From contig NZ_KB893068.1 of NCBI RefSeq assembly GCF_000373985.1, forward strand, positions 62,001 to 126,000: a stretch of 64,000 nucleotides of DNA. Direction: 5' to 3'. Positions within the stretch are counted from its first letter, which is position 1. Every line of letters starts with the position of its first letter. A program made the position numbers and the translations under genes. Below, piece by piece: positions 8,242-15,796 of the stretch. The stretch comes from Desulfobacter curvatus DSM 3379 (GTDB lineage Bacteria; Desulfobacterota; Desulfobacteria; Desulfobacterales; Desulfobacteraceae). Under the pieces are notes generated by a model. That model saw only the letters and a program-made list of their open reading frames with translations, was not told the origin of the DNA and ran no database searches.

Positions 8242-8502
8242 AAAATCTAAGTCCTTAATTTTTGCCACAGCCATAAAGTCTATCATTTTGACCGGTTACC
8301 CGGAAGGCGGGAACCCATTTAATGCCTTTACAGGGTTCATGTTATAGGAAATCTCTTACAAGTTAAAATCATTTTATCGAATAGCCCGAATGTTAATAAA
8401 GAAAAAATGGAAGATACCCAGGAACAACAAAATTGCCGACATGTAAAAAAAGCTGACGGTTAACGAGGAGATATGCTTTATCAAACGTATAGCAAGCGAC
8501 TG

Positions 8503-8594
8503 ACGGCCATGGCCGACCTGACATATCAACTGCCAGGCATAGCCCACAACAAAGCTTGAAAGATCTGAGTGACTTACTCAGACTTTCATATAAA
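8503..8594 (+). repeat. Family A structured repeat, copy A1
   Basis: One of five related elements in the window (others at 17589, 17681, 34390 and 37613). Stem 1 is CGGCC-AT-GGCCG (8504-8515). Stem 2 is CCTGACA / TGCCAGG with one mismatch. Stem 3 is long: GAAAG...CTTTC enclosing TCTGAGT-GACTT-ACTCAGA. The conserved unpaired block CACAACAAAG lies before stem 3. It is directly followed by a terminator that serves the minus-strand desulfoferrodoxin gene. It lies in an otherwise empty 8242-8713 spacer. Confidence 0.75.
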
Positions 8595-8600
8595 AAAAAT

Positions 8601-8633
8601 GGCCCGCCGTCTTTAAAACAAAGACAGCAGGCC
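8601..8633 (-). terminator. Intrinsic terminator of the desulfoferrodoxin transcript
   Basis: A 14-bp stem, with three G-U pairs in the minus-strand RNA, has a 5-base loop and is followed on the minus strand by eight U's running into the A1 repeat. The plus strand also has a T5 tail, so it may work both ways. It lies 81 bp after the desulfoferrodoxin stop. Confidence 0.8.
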
Positions 8634-8713
8634 TTTTTACATTTTGGAAACCAGCGGATTGTGTTCTTATAATTGCCGGTTTCACTCAAAATAATGATTA
8701 ATTCTAAGAAATT

Positions 8714-9094
8714 TTAAGCTTTCCACAGCCCGTGAAGATTGCAGTAGGCCATGGCCTCAACCTTGTCTGCGTCACATTTGAAAACGGCTTCCGGTGCCAA
8801 ATCAGGGGCCAGCATCATACGCTGAACATATGCACCGTCACAGGATACAAGTTCAATCCATTCGATCCAGTGTTCCTTTGTCATGGGATGGGCAACGCTG
8901 CCCACAGACACTTTGTATCCACCTTCAATTTTTTCGATTACGGGAACATGCTTTTCTTTAGCGGCATCAACAGTATTTGCCACCAGGCGATCCATGGGTT
9001 TTCCGCAGCAGGTTGCCGGCGGTTGTTCCCCATGAAGAACCTGAACAATATTGCCGCATTTTTGACATTTATAAATTCCCATTTTTTCAGCCAT
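8714..9094 (-). CDS. dfx: Desulfoferrodoxin (superoxide reductase, 2Fe-SOR)
   Basis: This 126-residue cytoplasmic protein reduces superoxide to hydrogen peroxide. The N-terminal desulforedoxin domain shows CQKC and TCCGKP for iron centre I. The C-terminal SOR domain has the active-site ligands in EKHVP, AHPMTKEHWIEW and AYCNLHG (three His clusters plus the Cys-Asn-x-His motif), so it is the two-iron class II form. The start at 9094 follows AAAGGAG by 8 bases; a GTG three codons earlier is less likely. Electrons normally come from rubredoxin, and two rubredoxins are encoded 4 kb away. The next minus-strand gene upstream (9164) may share its transcript. Confidence 0.97.
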   Translation of the reverse strand: MAEKMGIYKCQKCGNIVQVLHGEQPPATCCGKPMDRLVANTVDAAKEKHVPVIEKIEGGYKVSVGSVAHPMTKEHWIEWIELVSCDGAYVQRMMLAPDLAPEAVFKCDADKVEAMAYCNLHGLWKA

Positions 9095-9163
9095 TGATAA
9101 CACTCCTTTTGTTTTAAAAGTTTATGAAACGCTGTCTGTGAGAGCCAGTTTTTGACCCTGCCA

Positions 9164-9391
9164 TCAATATGGGCTGTAGACAGATTTTTCCACAGAGCGG
9201 TCTGCTGCTTTTGCCTTGAGCATCTGCTCAAGCATTTGCCCTGATAACTGTCCGCGGCCTTTGGTCGCCTCCCGGAATAATGAGGCTATTTGAAAATAAA
9301 ACTCATTTTCAGACTTAATCGCACCATAAAAAGGAGCCCGTTTTTTTTCTGACCGGATTTCAGCCTTCTGATATGCAATCGCTCTAGTCAT
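9164..9391 (-). CDS. Small protein of unknown function upstream of dfx
   Basis: A 75-residue, highly charged protein (begins MTRAIAYQKAEIRSEKK, ends VEKSVYSPY) with no recognised domain, no cysteines and no membrane segment. The start at 9391 is set by an AGGAGG ribosome site 7 bases upstream; a start at 9436 would have none. It ends 69 bp before dfx on the same strand with no clear terminator between, so co-transcription with superoxide reductase is likely. Most of it is predicted helix by eye. Function unknown. Confidence 0.65.
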   Translation of the reverse strand: MTRAIAYQKAEIRSEKKRAPFYGAIKSENEFYFQIASLFREATKGRGQLSGQMLEQMLKAKAADRSVEKSVYSPY

Positions 9392-10034
9392 CTTTTTGCC
9401 TCCTTGGTTTAACCGGGATTGATCAAAGACACCCAAACCCGATAATTAATCTAATGCAGAAATGCTGCAAAAACAATACCATCATTTATTTATTTGCGAT
9501 TTAGTACCAGTATATTACCGATAATCATATTTGTTCGGAAAAATCAGTTATCAAGGTCGCCTTAAAGGAAAGGCGTTAATACATATATGTCTCATCAAAA
9601 CATCTCATTGACGATACATATTCCAACTGTCTATAAAATAATTTTCGTAAGTTTTTATTATTTGATCATTATCGGAAGAATTTTTACGAATATAACAAGA
9701 TACAAAAATAAAAAGCAAGATAAAAAACATTTTTTTACATTGAGGATATCACCCAAATCCGCCATCTTGCGAAGACAGCAATCCATTTACACGCCTGTGG
9801 TTGCCCGCGCTCTTTTATCTTTTTTTAACCCATTGATATAACCTTGCGAAACAAAGCGTTGGCGCATAGTTCGGCAATCGGCGACATTGGGACTCGCGTA
9901 AAGTATAATTCGTCCTCAAGGTGTTCAAAGATGTATCTGTAAAGATATAAGCAACAGTCCATCAAGCCATATCAGATTAGCCGCCTGTTACTGCCGGATT
10001 AGATTATAAACGTCAACAGTTGAAATATTGCACG
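9392..10034. other. AT-rich gene-free spacer
   Basis: About 640 bp between the minus-strand dfx operon and the plus-strand glutaredoxin operon. The only open frame of size (9587-9841) has a poor ribosome site and low-complexity content. A Fur-like half match GATAATCAT is at 9520-9528, on the promoter side of the dfx operon, but one half-site is not enough to call it. I see nothing else convincing. Confidence 0.5.
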
Positions 10035-10064
10035 TTGACATTAAATTTTATAGAGGCATATTAT
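10035..10064 (+). promoter_or_regulatory. Probable sigma-70 promoter of the grx-ftrB operon
   Basis: TTGACA at 10035 and TATTAT at 10059 (5 of 6 matches to TATAAT) are separated by 18 bp, about 75 bp before the glutaredoxin start. A GTCAAC / GTTGAC inverted repeat overlaps the -35 box and could be an operator. Confidence 0.55.
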
Positions 10065-10139
10065 ATGCTTTAACTAAATTCGATAGGCTGAATTTGATAG
10101 TTAGAAATTTGACATACTGACCGAAGGAGAAAAATTTAA

Positions 10140-10403
10140 ATGGACAATTGTATCCCCAAAATATACGGATTAAGTACATGCAGCCACTGCAAAGCCGCCA
10201 GGAAACTGTTGGACGAATGCAACATTGAATACGAATACGTACAGGTTGACGACTTCAAGGGGGATGAACGCAAAAAACTTCTCAAGGAGATCAAAGAATT
10301 AAACCCAAGGTGCTCTTTTCCCACCATTGAAATCGATAAACACACTGTTATTGTTGGAAATAAGCAAAATGATATTAAAAAAGCATTGGGAATAAACAAA
10401 TGA
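10140..10403 (+). CDS. Glutaredoxin-family protein
   Basis: An 87-residue thioredoxin-fold protein with the dithiol motif CSHC (in GLSTCSHCKAARKLL), the cis-Pro segment CSFPTIEID and a glutaredoxin-like end (VIVGNKQNDIKKAL). It is the NrdH/glutaredoxin-like size. It probably transfers reducing equivalents in the cytoplasm. The ribosome site GAAGGAG lies 9 bases upstream. Its stop overlaps the start of the ferredoxin-thioredoxin reductase subunit by 4 bp, so the two are coupled and are probably redox partners: a ferredoxin-linked reductase with its thioredoxin-like substrate. Confidence 0.9.
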   Translation: MDNCIPKIYGLSTCSHCKAARKLLDECNIEYEYVQVDDFKGDERKKLLKEIKELNPRCSFPTIEIDKHTVIVGNKQNDIKKALGINK

Positions 10404-10729
10404 ACACAGAACAACTTTACGATGCACTGAAAAAATCACAGGAGAAACAGGGGGCTTATTTTAACAAGGATAAGGACCTGGTCTTTGAATTGCTGGAAAG
10501 CCTGCAGCTTAACAGGCAGAGATACGGCTACATGGCCTGCCCATGCCGCCTGGCCTGCGGAGACAGGGAACACGACAAGGACATTATCTGTCCCTGTGTA
10601 TACCGTAAGCCGGATATGGAAGAATTTGGGGCCTGTTATTGCGGACTTTATGTATCGGAAAAGGTGAACAATCTTGAGATGGAACCTGAGTTTGTCCCGG
10701 AAAGAAGACCCCCAGAAAAAATATTATAA
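10400..10729 (+). CDS. ftrB: Ferredoxin-thioredoxin reductase catalytic (beta) subunit
   Basis: The 109-residue protein carries the FTR signature: CPC (in MACPCRLACG), CPC (IICPCVY) and CYC (GACYCGLYVS), which hold a 4Fe-4S cluster beside a redox-active disulfide. FTR uses ferredoxin electrons to reduce thioredoxin-like proteins. No variable (alpha) subunit is encoded nearby, as is usual in anaerobes. It overlaps the glutaredoxin gene upstream, suggesting that protein is its target. A family B hairpin begins 21 bp after the stop, followed by a strong terminator. Confidence 0.92.
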   Translation: MNTEQLYDALKKSQEKQGAYFNKDKDLVFELLESLQLNRQRYGYMACPCRLACGDREHDKDIICPCVYRKPDMEEFGACYCGLYVSEKVNNLEMEPEFVPERRPPEKIL

Positions 10730-10750
10730 GTCGAGACTGAACCAAGGCCA

Positions 10751-10824
10751 GTGTTTGGACGAAAAGTTGCCCACATGCAAATTTTTCTGCAACGCGGCAG
10801 ATGGGTGACTTTTCGTTCAAACAC
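10751..10824. repeat. Family B long hairpin element, copy B1
   Basis: Two 23-base arms (10751-10773 and 10802-10824) pair along their whole length if G-U pairs are allowed; they begin GTGTTTGGACGAAAAG and end CTTTTCGTTCAAACAC. The loop holds TGCAACGCGGCAGA, shared with copy B2 at 45668. It lies between the convergent ftrB and xth genes, before a separate terminator. Confidence 0.75.
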
Positions 10825-10829
10825 TAAAA

Positions 10830-10869
10830 AATGCCCTGCCCGATACAAAGTTGTATCGGGCAGGGCATT
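10830..10869. terminator. Bidirectional intrinsic terminator
   Basis: A perfect 19-bp stem (AATGCCCTGCCCGATACAA and its complement) with a 2-base loop lies between convergent ftrB and xth, with A-runs before it and T-rich sequence after, so it can end both transcripts. Confidence 0.85.
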
Positions 10870-10896
10870 TTAAATTAAAAGGCGTGGTTAACGCGC

Positions 10897-11688
10897 CTAC
10901 ACTTCGATCATCAATCCGATAGGGCAGTGATCAGAACCAAAGATATCATTATCAATGAATGCGTCTTTTACAACACCGTTTTCAATGAGATCTCGGGTGA
11001 CAAAAAAGTAGTCAATGCGCCACCCCGCATTATTTTTTCTTGCGTTAAAACGGTAGGACCACCATGAATATTTCACCGTTTCAGGGTAGAAATGGCGGAA
11101 GGTATCTACATATCCCCTATCCACCATATTATCCAACACATCCCGCTCAATACGCAAAAAACCGGATCTTTTGGCGTTAGGCCCCGGATTTTTCAAATCG
11201 ATTTCATTGTGGGCCGTGTTAAAGTCACCGGTTACGATGATTGATTTTCCTTCATCTCTTAATTTTTGGGCATAATCAAGAAACCAGTCATAAAACGCCA
11301 ATTTATAGGAAAGTCTTTCATCGTTCATCTGGCCGTTGGGAAAATAGATGTTAAACAAAACAAACGCTTCAAAATCCATTCTTATGATCCGGCCTTCACC
11401 GTCATACTCGCTCTTTCCAAACTGCGTTGTCACAGCATCCGGTGTAATCCGTGTGTATGACACTACACCGGAGTACCCTTTTTTGACGGTTGAATAGTTC
11501 CAGAAACTTTCATAGTCATCAAAGCGAATCATCCGGTCACTGCGCTGATCCTCCTGAAGTTTTGTCTCCTGGAGCATGAGAATGTCCGGGTCCATGCCGG
11601 CTACGGAATCAAAAAATTTTTTTTTCAAAACCGCACGAAGTCCATTCACATTCCATGAAATCAGCTTTAATTGTTTTTTTTCACCCAT
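10897..11688 (-). CDS. xth: Exodeoxyribonuclease III
   Basis: A 263-residue member of the exonuclease-endonuclease-phosphatase fold; it acts as AP endonuclease and 3'-5' exonuclease in base-excision repair. Motifs in order: LISWNVNGLRA, LMLQETKL (metal Glu), YSGVVSYT, the catalytic GDFNTAHNEIDL, WRIDYFFV and the terminal GSDHCPIGL. The length matches the family. The start at 11688 (MGEKKQLKLISWN) places the domain at the N-terminus; an upstream TTG at 11712 would add eight residues and neither has a strong ribosome site. It lies 34 bp after the ferritin-like gene and may be co-transcribed. Confidence 0.95.
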   Translation of the reverse strand: MGEKKQLKLISWNVNGLRAVLKKKFFDSVAGMDPDILMLQETKLQEDQRSDRMIRFDDYESFWNYSTVKKGYSGVVSYTRITPDAVTTQFGKSEYDGEGRIIRMDFEAFVLFNIYFPNGQMNDERLSYKLAFYDWFLDYAQKLRDEGKSIIVTGDFNTAHNEIDLKNPGPNAKRSGFLRIERDVLDNMVDRGYVDTFRHFYPETVKYSWWSYRFNARKNNAGWRIDYFFVTRDLIENGVVKDAFIDNDIFGSDHCPIGLMIEV

Positions 11689-11722
11689 GATGGCCTGTTC
11701 TTTGGCTTGCAAGGATCAGAAA

Positions 11723-12184
11723 TTATCCTTCATTGTCAGCCAGATAATCATCATACATGGATTCCAGGCCAAGTTTATGCTTGGACTCTTCCTGCACAAG
11801 AATCTGAAACAGCTTTTTTGCATCAGCGTTATCGGTCTTGTCCCCTAAAACCTGATACAGCTTGACTGATTTTTCCTCTCTTTTCATGGCAAGTTTCAAA
11901 ACTTCAGGCATGGGCATGCCTTTTTCATATTTTGTATCCACCATGTAGTTGCTTATTTTAAGATCGGGGATCTTTTTGAGCTCATAGCTGTCAATCATAG
12001 CCTTATTTCCGGAGATATCCGAAAGCAGCGCCACATGTTTTCCTTCTTCTTTTGAAAAATCAATGAAGGTCTGCTTCAGTGCTTTAGAGGGCGCCTCCTC
12101 GGCAAGAGACGCATAAAATTCTACAGCTTCCTTTTCTCTGTCAATGGCAAATTCCAATATCTCATCCACGGATTTAAAATTCAT
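11723..12184 (-). CDS. Ferritin-like diiron protein (rubrerythrin-type domain)
   Basis: A 153-residue four-helix protein. Two Glu-rich helices repeat the diiron pattern: EFAIDREKEAVEFY with EEGKHVALL, then LAMKREEKSVKLY with EESKHKLGLE. This is the erythrin/ferritin-like layout without the rubredoxin tail of rubrerythrin. Such proteins are thought to handle peroxide or iron; activity here is inferred. The ribosome site AAAAGGAGG lies upstream of the ATG. With cydAB, dfx and the rubredoxins, it adds to the oxygen-defence character of this part of the window. Confidence 0.88.
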   Translation of the reverse strand: MNFKSVDEILEFAIDREKEAVEFYASLAEEAPSKALKQTFIDFSKEEGKHVALLSDISGNKAMIDSYELKKIPDLKISNYMVDTKYEKGMPMPEVLKLAMKREEKSVKLYQVLGDKTDNADAKKLFQILVQEESKHKLGLESMYDDYLADNEG

Positions 12185-12372
12185 TTGTTCTTACCTCCTT
12201 TTACTGGTGTTGTGCTTTGGATCAATATCCACTAAATCATTTTCATGCCGTATGCTTACCCAAAATCAGCAAATTTTATACCATCTAATTTGGAAAGGTC
12301 AAATAGTATCCTGCACTGTATCACATTTAACAATGATATCATAGAGTACCGGATACGCTGTATGGTGATTAA

Positions 12373-12414
12373 GACAAAAACATGTTCAAAAAACATGTTT
12401 CACACGTTTTTGTC
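12373..12414. terminator. Inverted repeat downstream of pstB
   Basis: Arms of 13 bases (GACAAAAACATGT and ACACGTTTTTGTC, one G-U pair) flank a 16-base AT-rich loop about 60 bp after the pstB stop on the minus strand. It may end the pst transcript, though it could also be an operator upstream of the ferritin-like gene. Confidence 0.45.
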
Positions 12415-12475
12415 TCAGGCAAAGTTGTGTCACACATTGGGGAATCTTGAGTTGCCGTTTTACCCATTTCAATCG

Positions 12476-13333
12476 TTATTCGAACCGCCCGGTGATATAA
12501 TCTTCGGTGAGCTGGTGCAGCGGATTTAAAAAGATTTGCTCCGTAGGCCCGATCTCGATGAGATCTCCCTGGTGGAAATAGGCCGTTCGCTGGGAAATCC
12601 GGGATGCCTGTTGCATGGAGTGGGTCACAATGGCAATGGTGTAATTTTGTTTAAGTTCATCAATAAGTTCTTCGATAATCGCCGTGGCAATGGGGTCCAG
12701 GGAGGAACAGGGTTCATCCATGAGAATCACCTCCGGGTTAATCGCAATGGCCCTTGCAATACAAAGACGTTGCTGCTGCCCGCCGGACAGACTGGTCCCC
12801 GGCATTTCCAGCCGGTCCTTGACTTCACTCCAAAGCCCTGCTCTTTTCAAAGCGCCCACAACCAGTTCGTCGGTCTCTTCCCGGTTCCGGACAAGACCGT
12901 GGATTCTTGCACCATAGGCAATGTTGTTATAAATGGATTTGGGAAAGGGGTTGGGCTTTTGAAAAACCATACCCACCTGGGCCCTTAACGGTACCACATC
13001 CACGTCGTCGTCATATATATTTTTCCCGTCCATGATGACCTGCCCGGTCACAAGACATCCGTCAATGGTATCGTTCATCCGGTTCAGGCACCGCAGAAAG
13101 GTCGATTTACCGCACCCGGAAGGTCCAATCATGGCAATCACTTCGTTGCGTCCGATATCCAGGGTAATATTGCTGATGGCTTTTTTAGAGTCGTAGAATA
13201 CCGACACATTCCGGCAACTCATTCTGGGATCTTCAAGCGAGGCCCGCCCCACGGTTGCCCGCTCTGTCCGCTCAACCAGCGGACGACGTCCGGGCCTTAT
13301 AGGCGGATGACCGGTTGTTTGTTTTTCATTCAT
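12476..13333 (-). CDS. pstB: Phosphate ABC transporter ATPase
   Basis: PstB powers high-affinity phosphate import through PstCA. The 285-residue protein has Walker A GPSGCGKST, signature LSGGQQQRLCIARAIA, Walker B VILMDEPCSSLDP and the switch His in IVTHSMQQA. The PstB hallmark VGMVFQKPNPFPKSIYNN is present. A 35-residue basic N-terminal extension precedes the ATPase domain. It is the last gene of pstC-pstA-pstS-pstB on the minus strand, with about 60 bp after pstS. No phoU follows it, unlike many pst operons. Confidence 0.97.
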   Translation of the reverse strand: MNEKQTTGHPPIRPGRRPLVERTERATVGRASLEDPRMSCRNVSVFYDSKKAISNITLDIGRNEVIAMIGPSGCGKSTFLRCLNRMNDTIDGCLVTGQVIMDGKNIYDDDVDVVPLRAQVGMVFQKPNPFPKSIYNNIAYGARIHGLVRNREETDELVVGALKRAGLWSEVKDRLEMPGTSLSGGQQQRLCIARAIAINPEVILMDEPCSSLDPIATAIIEELIDELKQNYTIAIVTHSMQQASRISQRTAYFHQGDLIEIGPTEQIFLNPLHQLTEDYITGRFE

Positions 13334-13392
13334 TTTTATTTATCCTTCGGGCCATGGAAACCATACGGTGGGGTTTAACATTTATGTGGCCC

Positions 13393-14457
13393 TTAATTGA
13401 GATCATCCAAAGTTAAAGGGATAAGTTCTTCAACAATTTTTCTATAATGCCGCCGTTCCTCCCCGGACATGGGAATCAACCCCTTAGTTGTCAGATACCC
13501 TTCATCGCCCCAGGTATTTTCACTGGTGAACTCAGCCAGATACGCCCGCATACCTGGGATATTGTCGACATGGGCCTTTTTAATATAAAAATATAAGGGT
13601 CGGGACAGGGGATAGGACCCATCGGATATGGACTCAAATGTAGGTTGCACCCCGTCAATAAAAGCACCCTGGATCGTATCCGTGTTCTGGTCCAGGAAAG
13701 AAAAGCCCAAAACGCCTAAGGATTCAGGGGATTTAATCAACTTTTCCACGATCAGGTTATCATTTTCCCCGGCTTCAATATAGGCGCCGTCTTCTCGAAT
13801 GGTATTACAGATTATCTTGTATCTTTTTTTATCGGTTTTTTTCAGATTCGCTATCCATGTAAATACATTTGCACCGCCTTCCATGGCCAACTCCATAAAT
13901 GCATCACGGGTACCGGATGTGGGAGGCGGCCCAAGCACTTCAATCTTGATATCAGGAAGAGATGGATTTATCTGCTTCCAGGTTTTGTAGGGATTTGGTT
14001 GCAAAGTGCCCGTATCCCCCGCCACAGGAACCTGCTTCGCCAGACCGAGAAACAGATCTTTCCGGGTCAGCCTTAACACCTGGGCCTGCCTGGAATTTGC
14101 AACAACAATACCGTCATAGCCGATTTTCACCTCAACGATCTCTTTTACACCGTTTTTGAAGTCTTTTTTTAGCTGACTTTTTGTAATCCGGGAGGAAGAG
14201 TTGGTAATATCCGGATACTTTACACCAATACCGGCGCCAAAAAGCTTATGTCCGCCGCCGGACCCTGTGGATTCAATTTTTGGAATTTTATAACGGGTCT
14301 TTTTTCCAAAATTTTCTGCAACAACAGTGGCAAAAGGATAAATCGTTGAGGATCCGACAATGGAAATATAGTCCCTTGCGGCATCGGCTCCGGCCTGGGC
14401 CATGCCAAAAATCAACAGGTAAACCAGGGCAATCAAAGTGAAAATCATTTTTTTCAT
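13393..14457 (-). CDS. pstS: Phosphate-binding protein of the Pst transporter
   Basis: A 354-residue periplasmic binding protein. The start at 14457 begins a clear signal peptide (MKKMIFTLIALVYLLIFG, cleavage near AQAGADA) and follows GGAG; an upstream in-frame start would put 23 residues before it. Phosphate-contact segments are recognisable: SIVGSSTIYPFA, IESTGSGGGHKLF and PPTSGTRDAFMELA. It delivers phosphate to PstCA. It lies 52 bp after pstA and before pstB, so the binding protein is third in the operon, not first as is more usual. Confidence 0.95.
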   Translation of the reverse strand: MKKMIFTLIALVYLLIFGMAQAGADAARDYISIVGSSTIYPFATVVAENFGKKTRYKIPKIESTGSGGGHKLFGAGIGVKYPDITNSSSRITKSQLKKDFKNGVKEIVEVKIGYDGIVVANSRQAQVLRLTRKDLFLGLAKQVPVAGDTGTLQPNPYKTWKQINPSLPDIKIEVLGPPPTSGTRDAFMELAMEGGANVFTWIANLKKTDKKRYKIICNTIREDGAYIEAGENDNLIVEKLIKSPESLGVLGFSFLDQNTDTIQGAFIDGVQPTFESISDGSYPLSRPLYFYIKKAHVDNIPGMRAYLAEFTSENTWGDEGYLTTKGLIPMSGEERRHYRKIVEELIPLTLDDLN

Positions 14458-14509
14458 GGGTAACTCCTGAAACATGCTTTTTACACGTAAGATATATGAA
14501 CTTGACAAG

Positions 14510-15796
14510 TCACGGTCTTTTTTCAAATATTTTTCTTAATATAAGCGCCGTGCCGTTCATCACCATAAAAAAAATCAGAAGCACCATGATGGCCGCTGAC
14601 GATTTTTCCAAAAAAGCCCTTTCCGGACTGCCTGCCCACATGAAAATCTGTATGGGAAGCACCGTGGAAGGATCCGTGAACCCGGCAGGGATATTCGCAA
14701 TAAAGGCCACCATACCAATCATCAAAAGCGGCGCAGTTGACCCAAGGGCCCGGGCCATGGAGACGAAGGTCCCGGCAAGCATGCCCGGCAGGGCCCGGGG
14801 CAAGATATGATGGGCAATCATCTGAACTTTAGAGGCGCCAATACCAAGGCTTGCTTCACGAATGGAAGGCGGCACAGCCCTGAGTGCGAAGCGGCCTGCA
14901 ATAATAATGTTCGGCAAGGTCATCAAAGCTAAAACCAGTCCGCTTACAACCGGTGTGGATCTGGGAAGGCCGAAAAAATTTAAAAACACGGCCAGCCCCA
15001 ATAACCCGAATACAATAGGGGGCACAGCTGCCAGATTATTGATGTTCACCTCAATAATCTTTGTCCACCTGTTTTTAGCGGCAAACTCTTCCAGATAAAC
15101 AGCAGCCATCACACCAATGGGAAAAGAGAGAACCAGCGTGACAATAAGCGAATAAAAGGATCCGCAAACAGCCCCGCGAATCCCGGCAAGTTCAGGCTCC
15201 CTGGAATCCCCTGCGGTAAAAAAGGTTTTATTAAATATCTTTTTAATCTGCCCCTGGTTAGCCAGTTGATCTACCCAGGCAAATTGCCGGTCATCAATCC
15301 GTCGTTGGGATTCCGGCGTGTCTAAATCAATATGCCCTTTCATCAGCATGTCCACATCATCATCCGCCGGTACCCATATCTGAATGGCGGTCCCGATCGC
15401 ATCTCGATTCTTGGCCACGAAATCCTGGAGTATGTAGGCGGCGCTTATGCTGACAAGCCCGTACAATTTGCGTTTATCGGTGTGTTTTGTCACATTGGGG
15501 AAAATGGACGATAAACTGTTATGAATCAATTTGGAATAATTTGCACCTGCAAGGTCATCCTTGTCTATGACGTTGGTATCCAGAAAGACATCCAGGCGAA
15601 CCATGGTTTGCTGAAACGCCGTATACCCGTTCATAATAATAGAGATTAACAGCAGAGACAAAAAACTTAAGCTGACTATAATAGCTGTACACCCCAAAAA
15701 ACGAAATCTGCGTTCTTTACGGTGACGTCTGTTCAACCCCTTTTTGACAATATCGATGGACCTGACCTCGCCTTGTCCACCATTTAAATCATTCAT
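14510..15796 (-). CDS. pstA: Phosphate ABC transporter permease PstA (enlarged)
   Basis: The C-terminal half is a normal PstA: a block of membrane helices with the cytoplasmic EAA-type loop (IREASLGIGASKVQMIAHHILPRALPG) that contacts PstB. At 428 residues it is well above the usual ~300. The extra part is a hydrophilic stretch of about 140 residues between the first membrane helix (35-55) and the second, expected in the periplasm. It overlaps the end of pstC by 8 bp. The extra domain may interact with PstS, but this is only inference. Confidence 0.95.
   Translation of the reverse strand: MNDLNGGQGEVRSIDIVKKGLNRRHRKERRFRFLGCTAIIVSLSFLSLLLISIIMNGYTAFQQTMVRLDVFLDTNVIDKDDLAGANYSKLIHNSLSSIFPNVTKHTDKRKLYGLVSISAAYILQDFVAKNRDAIGTAIQIWVPADDDVDMLMKGHIDLDTPESQRRIDDRQFAWVDQLANQGQIKKIFNKTFFTAGDSREPELAGIRGAVCGSFYSLIVTLVLSFPIGVMAAVYLEEFAAKNRWTKIIEVNINNLAAVPPIVFGLLGLAVFLNFFGLPRSTPVVSGLVLALMTLPNIIIAGRFALRAVPPSIREASLGIGASKVQMIAHHILPRALPGMLAGTFVSMARALGSTAPLLMIGMVAFIANIPAGFTDPSTVLPIQIFMWAGSPERAFLEKSSAAIMVLLIFFMVMNGTALILRKIFEKRP

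Noticed and set aside
8473..8559. 28-residue frame with GAGGAG upstream, running into repeat A1
   Set aside because: Its second half is the repeat, and the same frame is not kept in other A copies, so coding is unlikely.
9520..9528. Fur-box-like GATAATCAT upstream of the dfx operon
   Set aside because: Only a half-site; no second half with the right spacing.
9587..9841. 84-residue open frame in the dfx-grx spacer
   Set aside because: Poor ribosome site, AT-rich composition and no recognisable domain; treated as non-coding.
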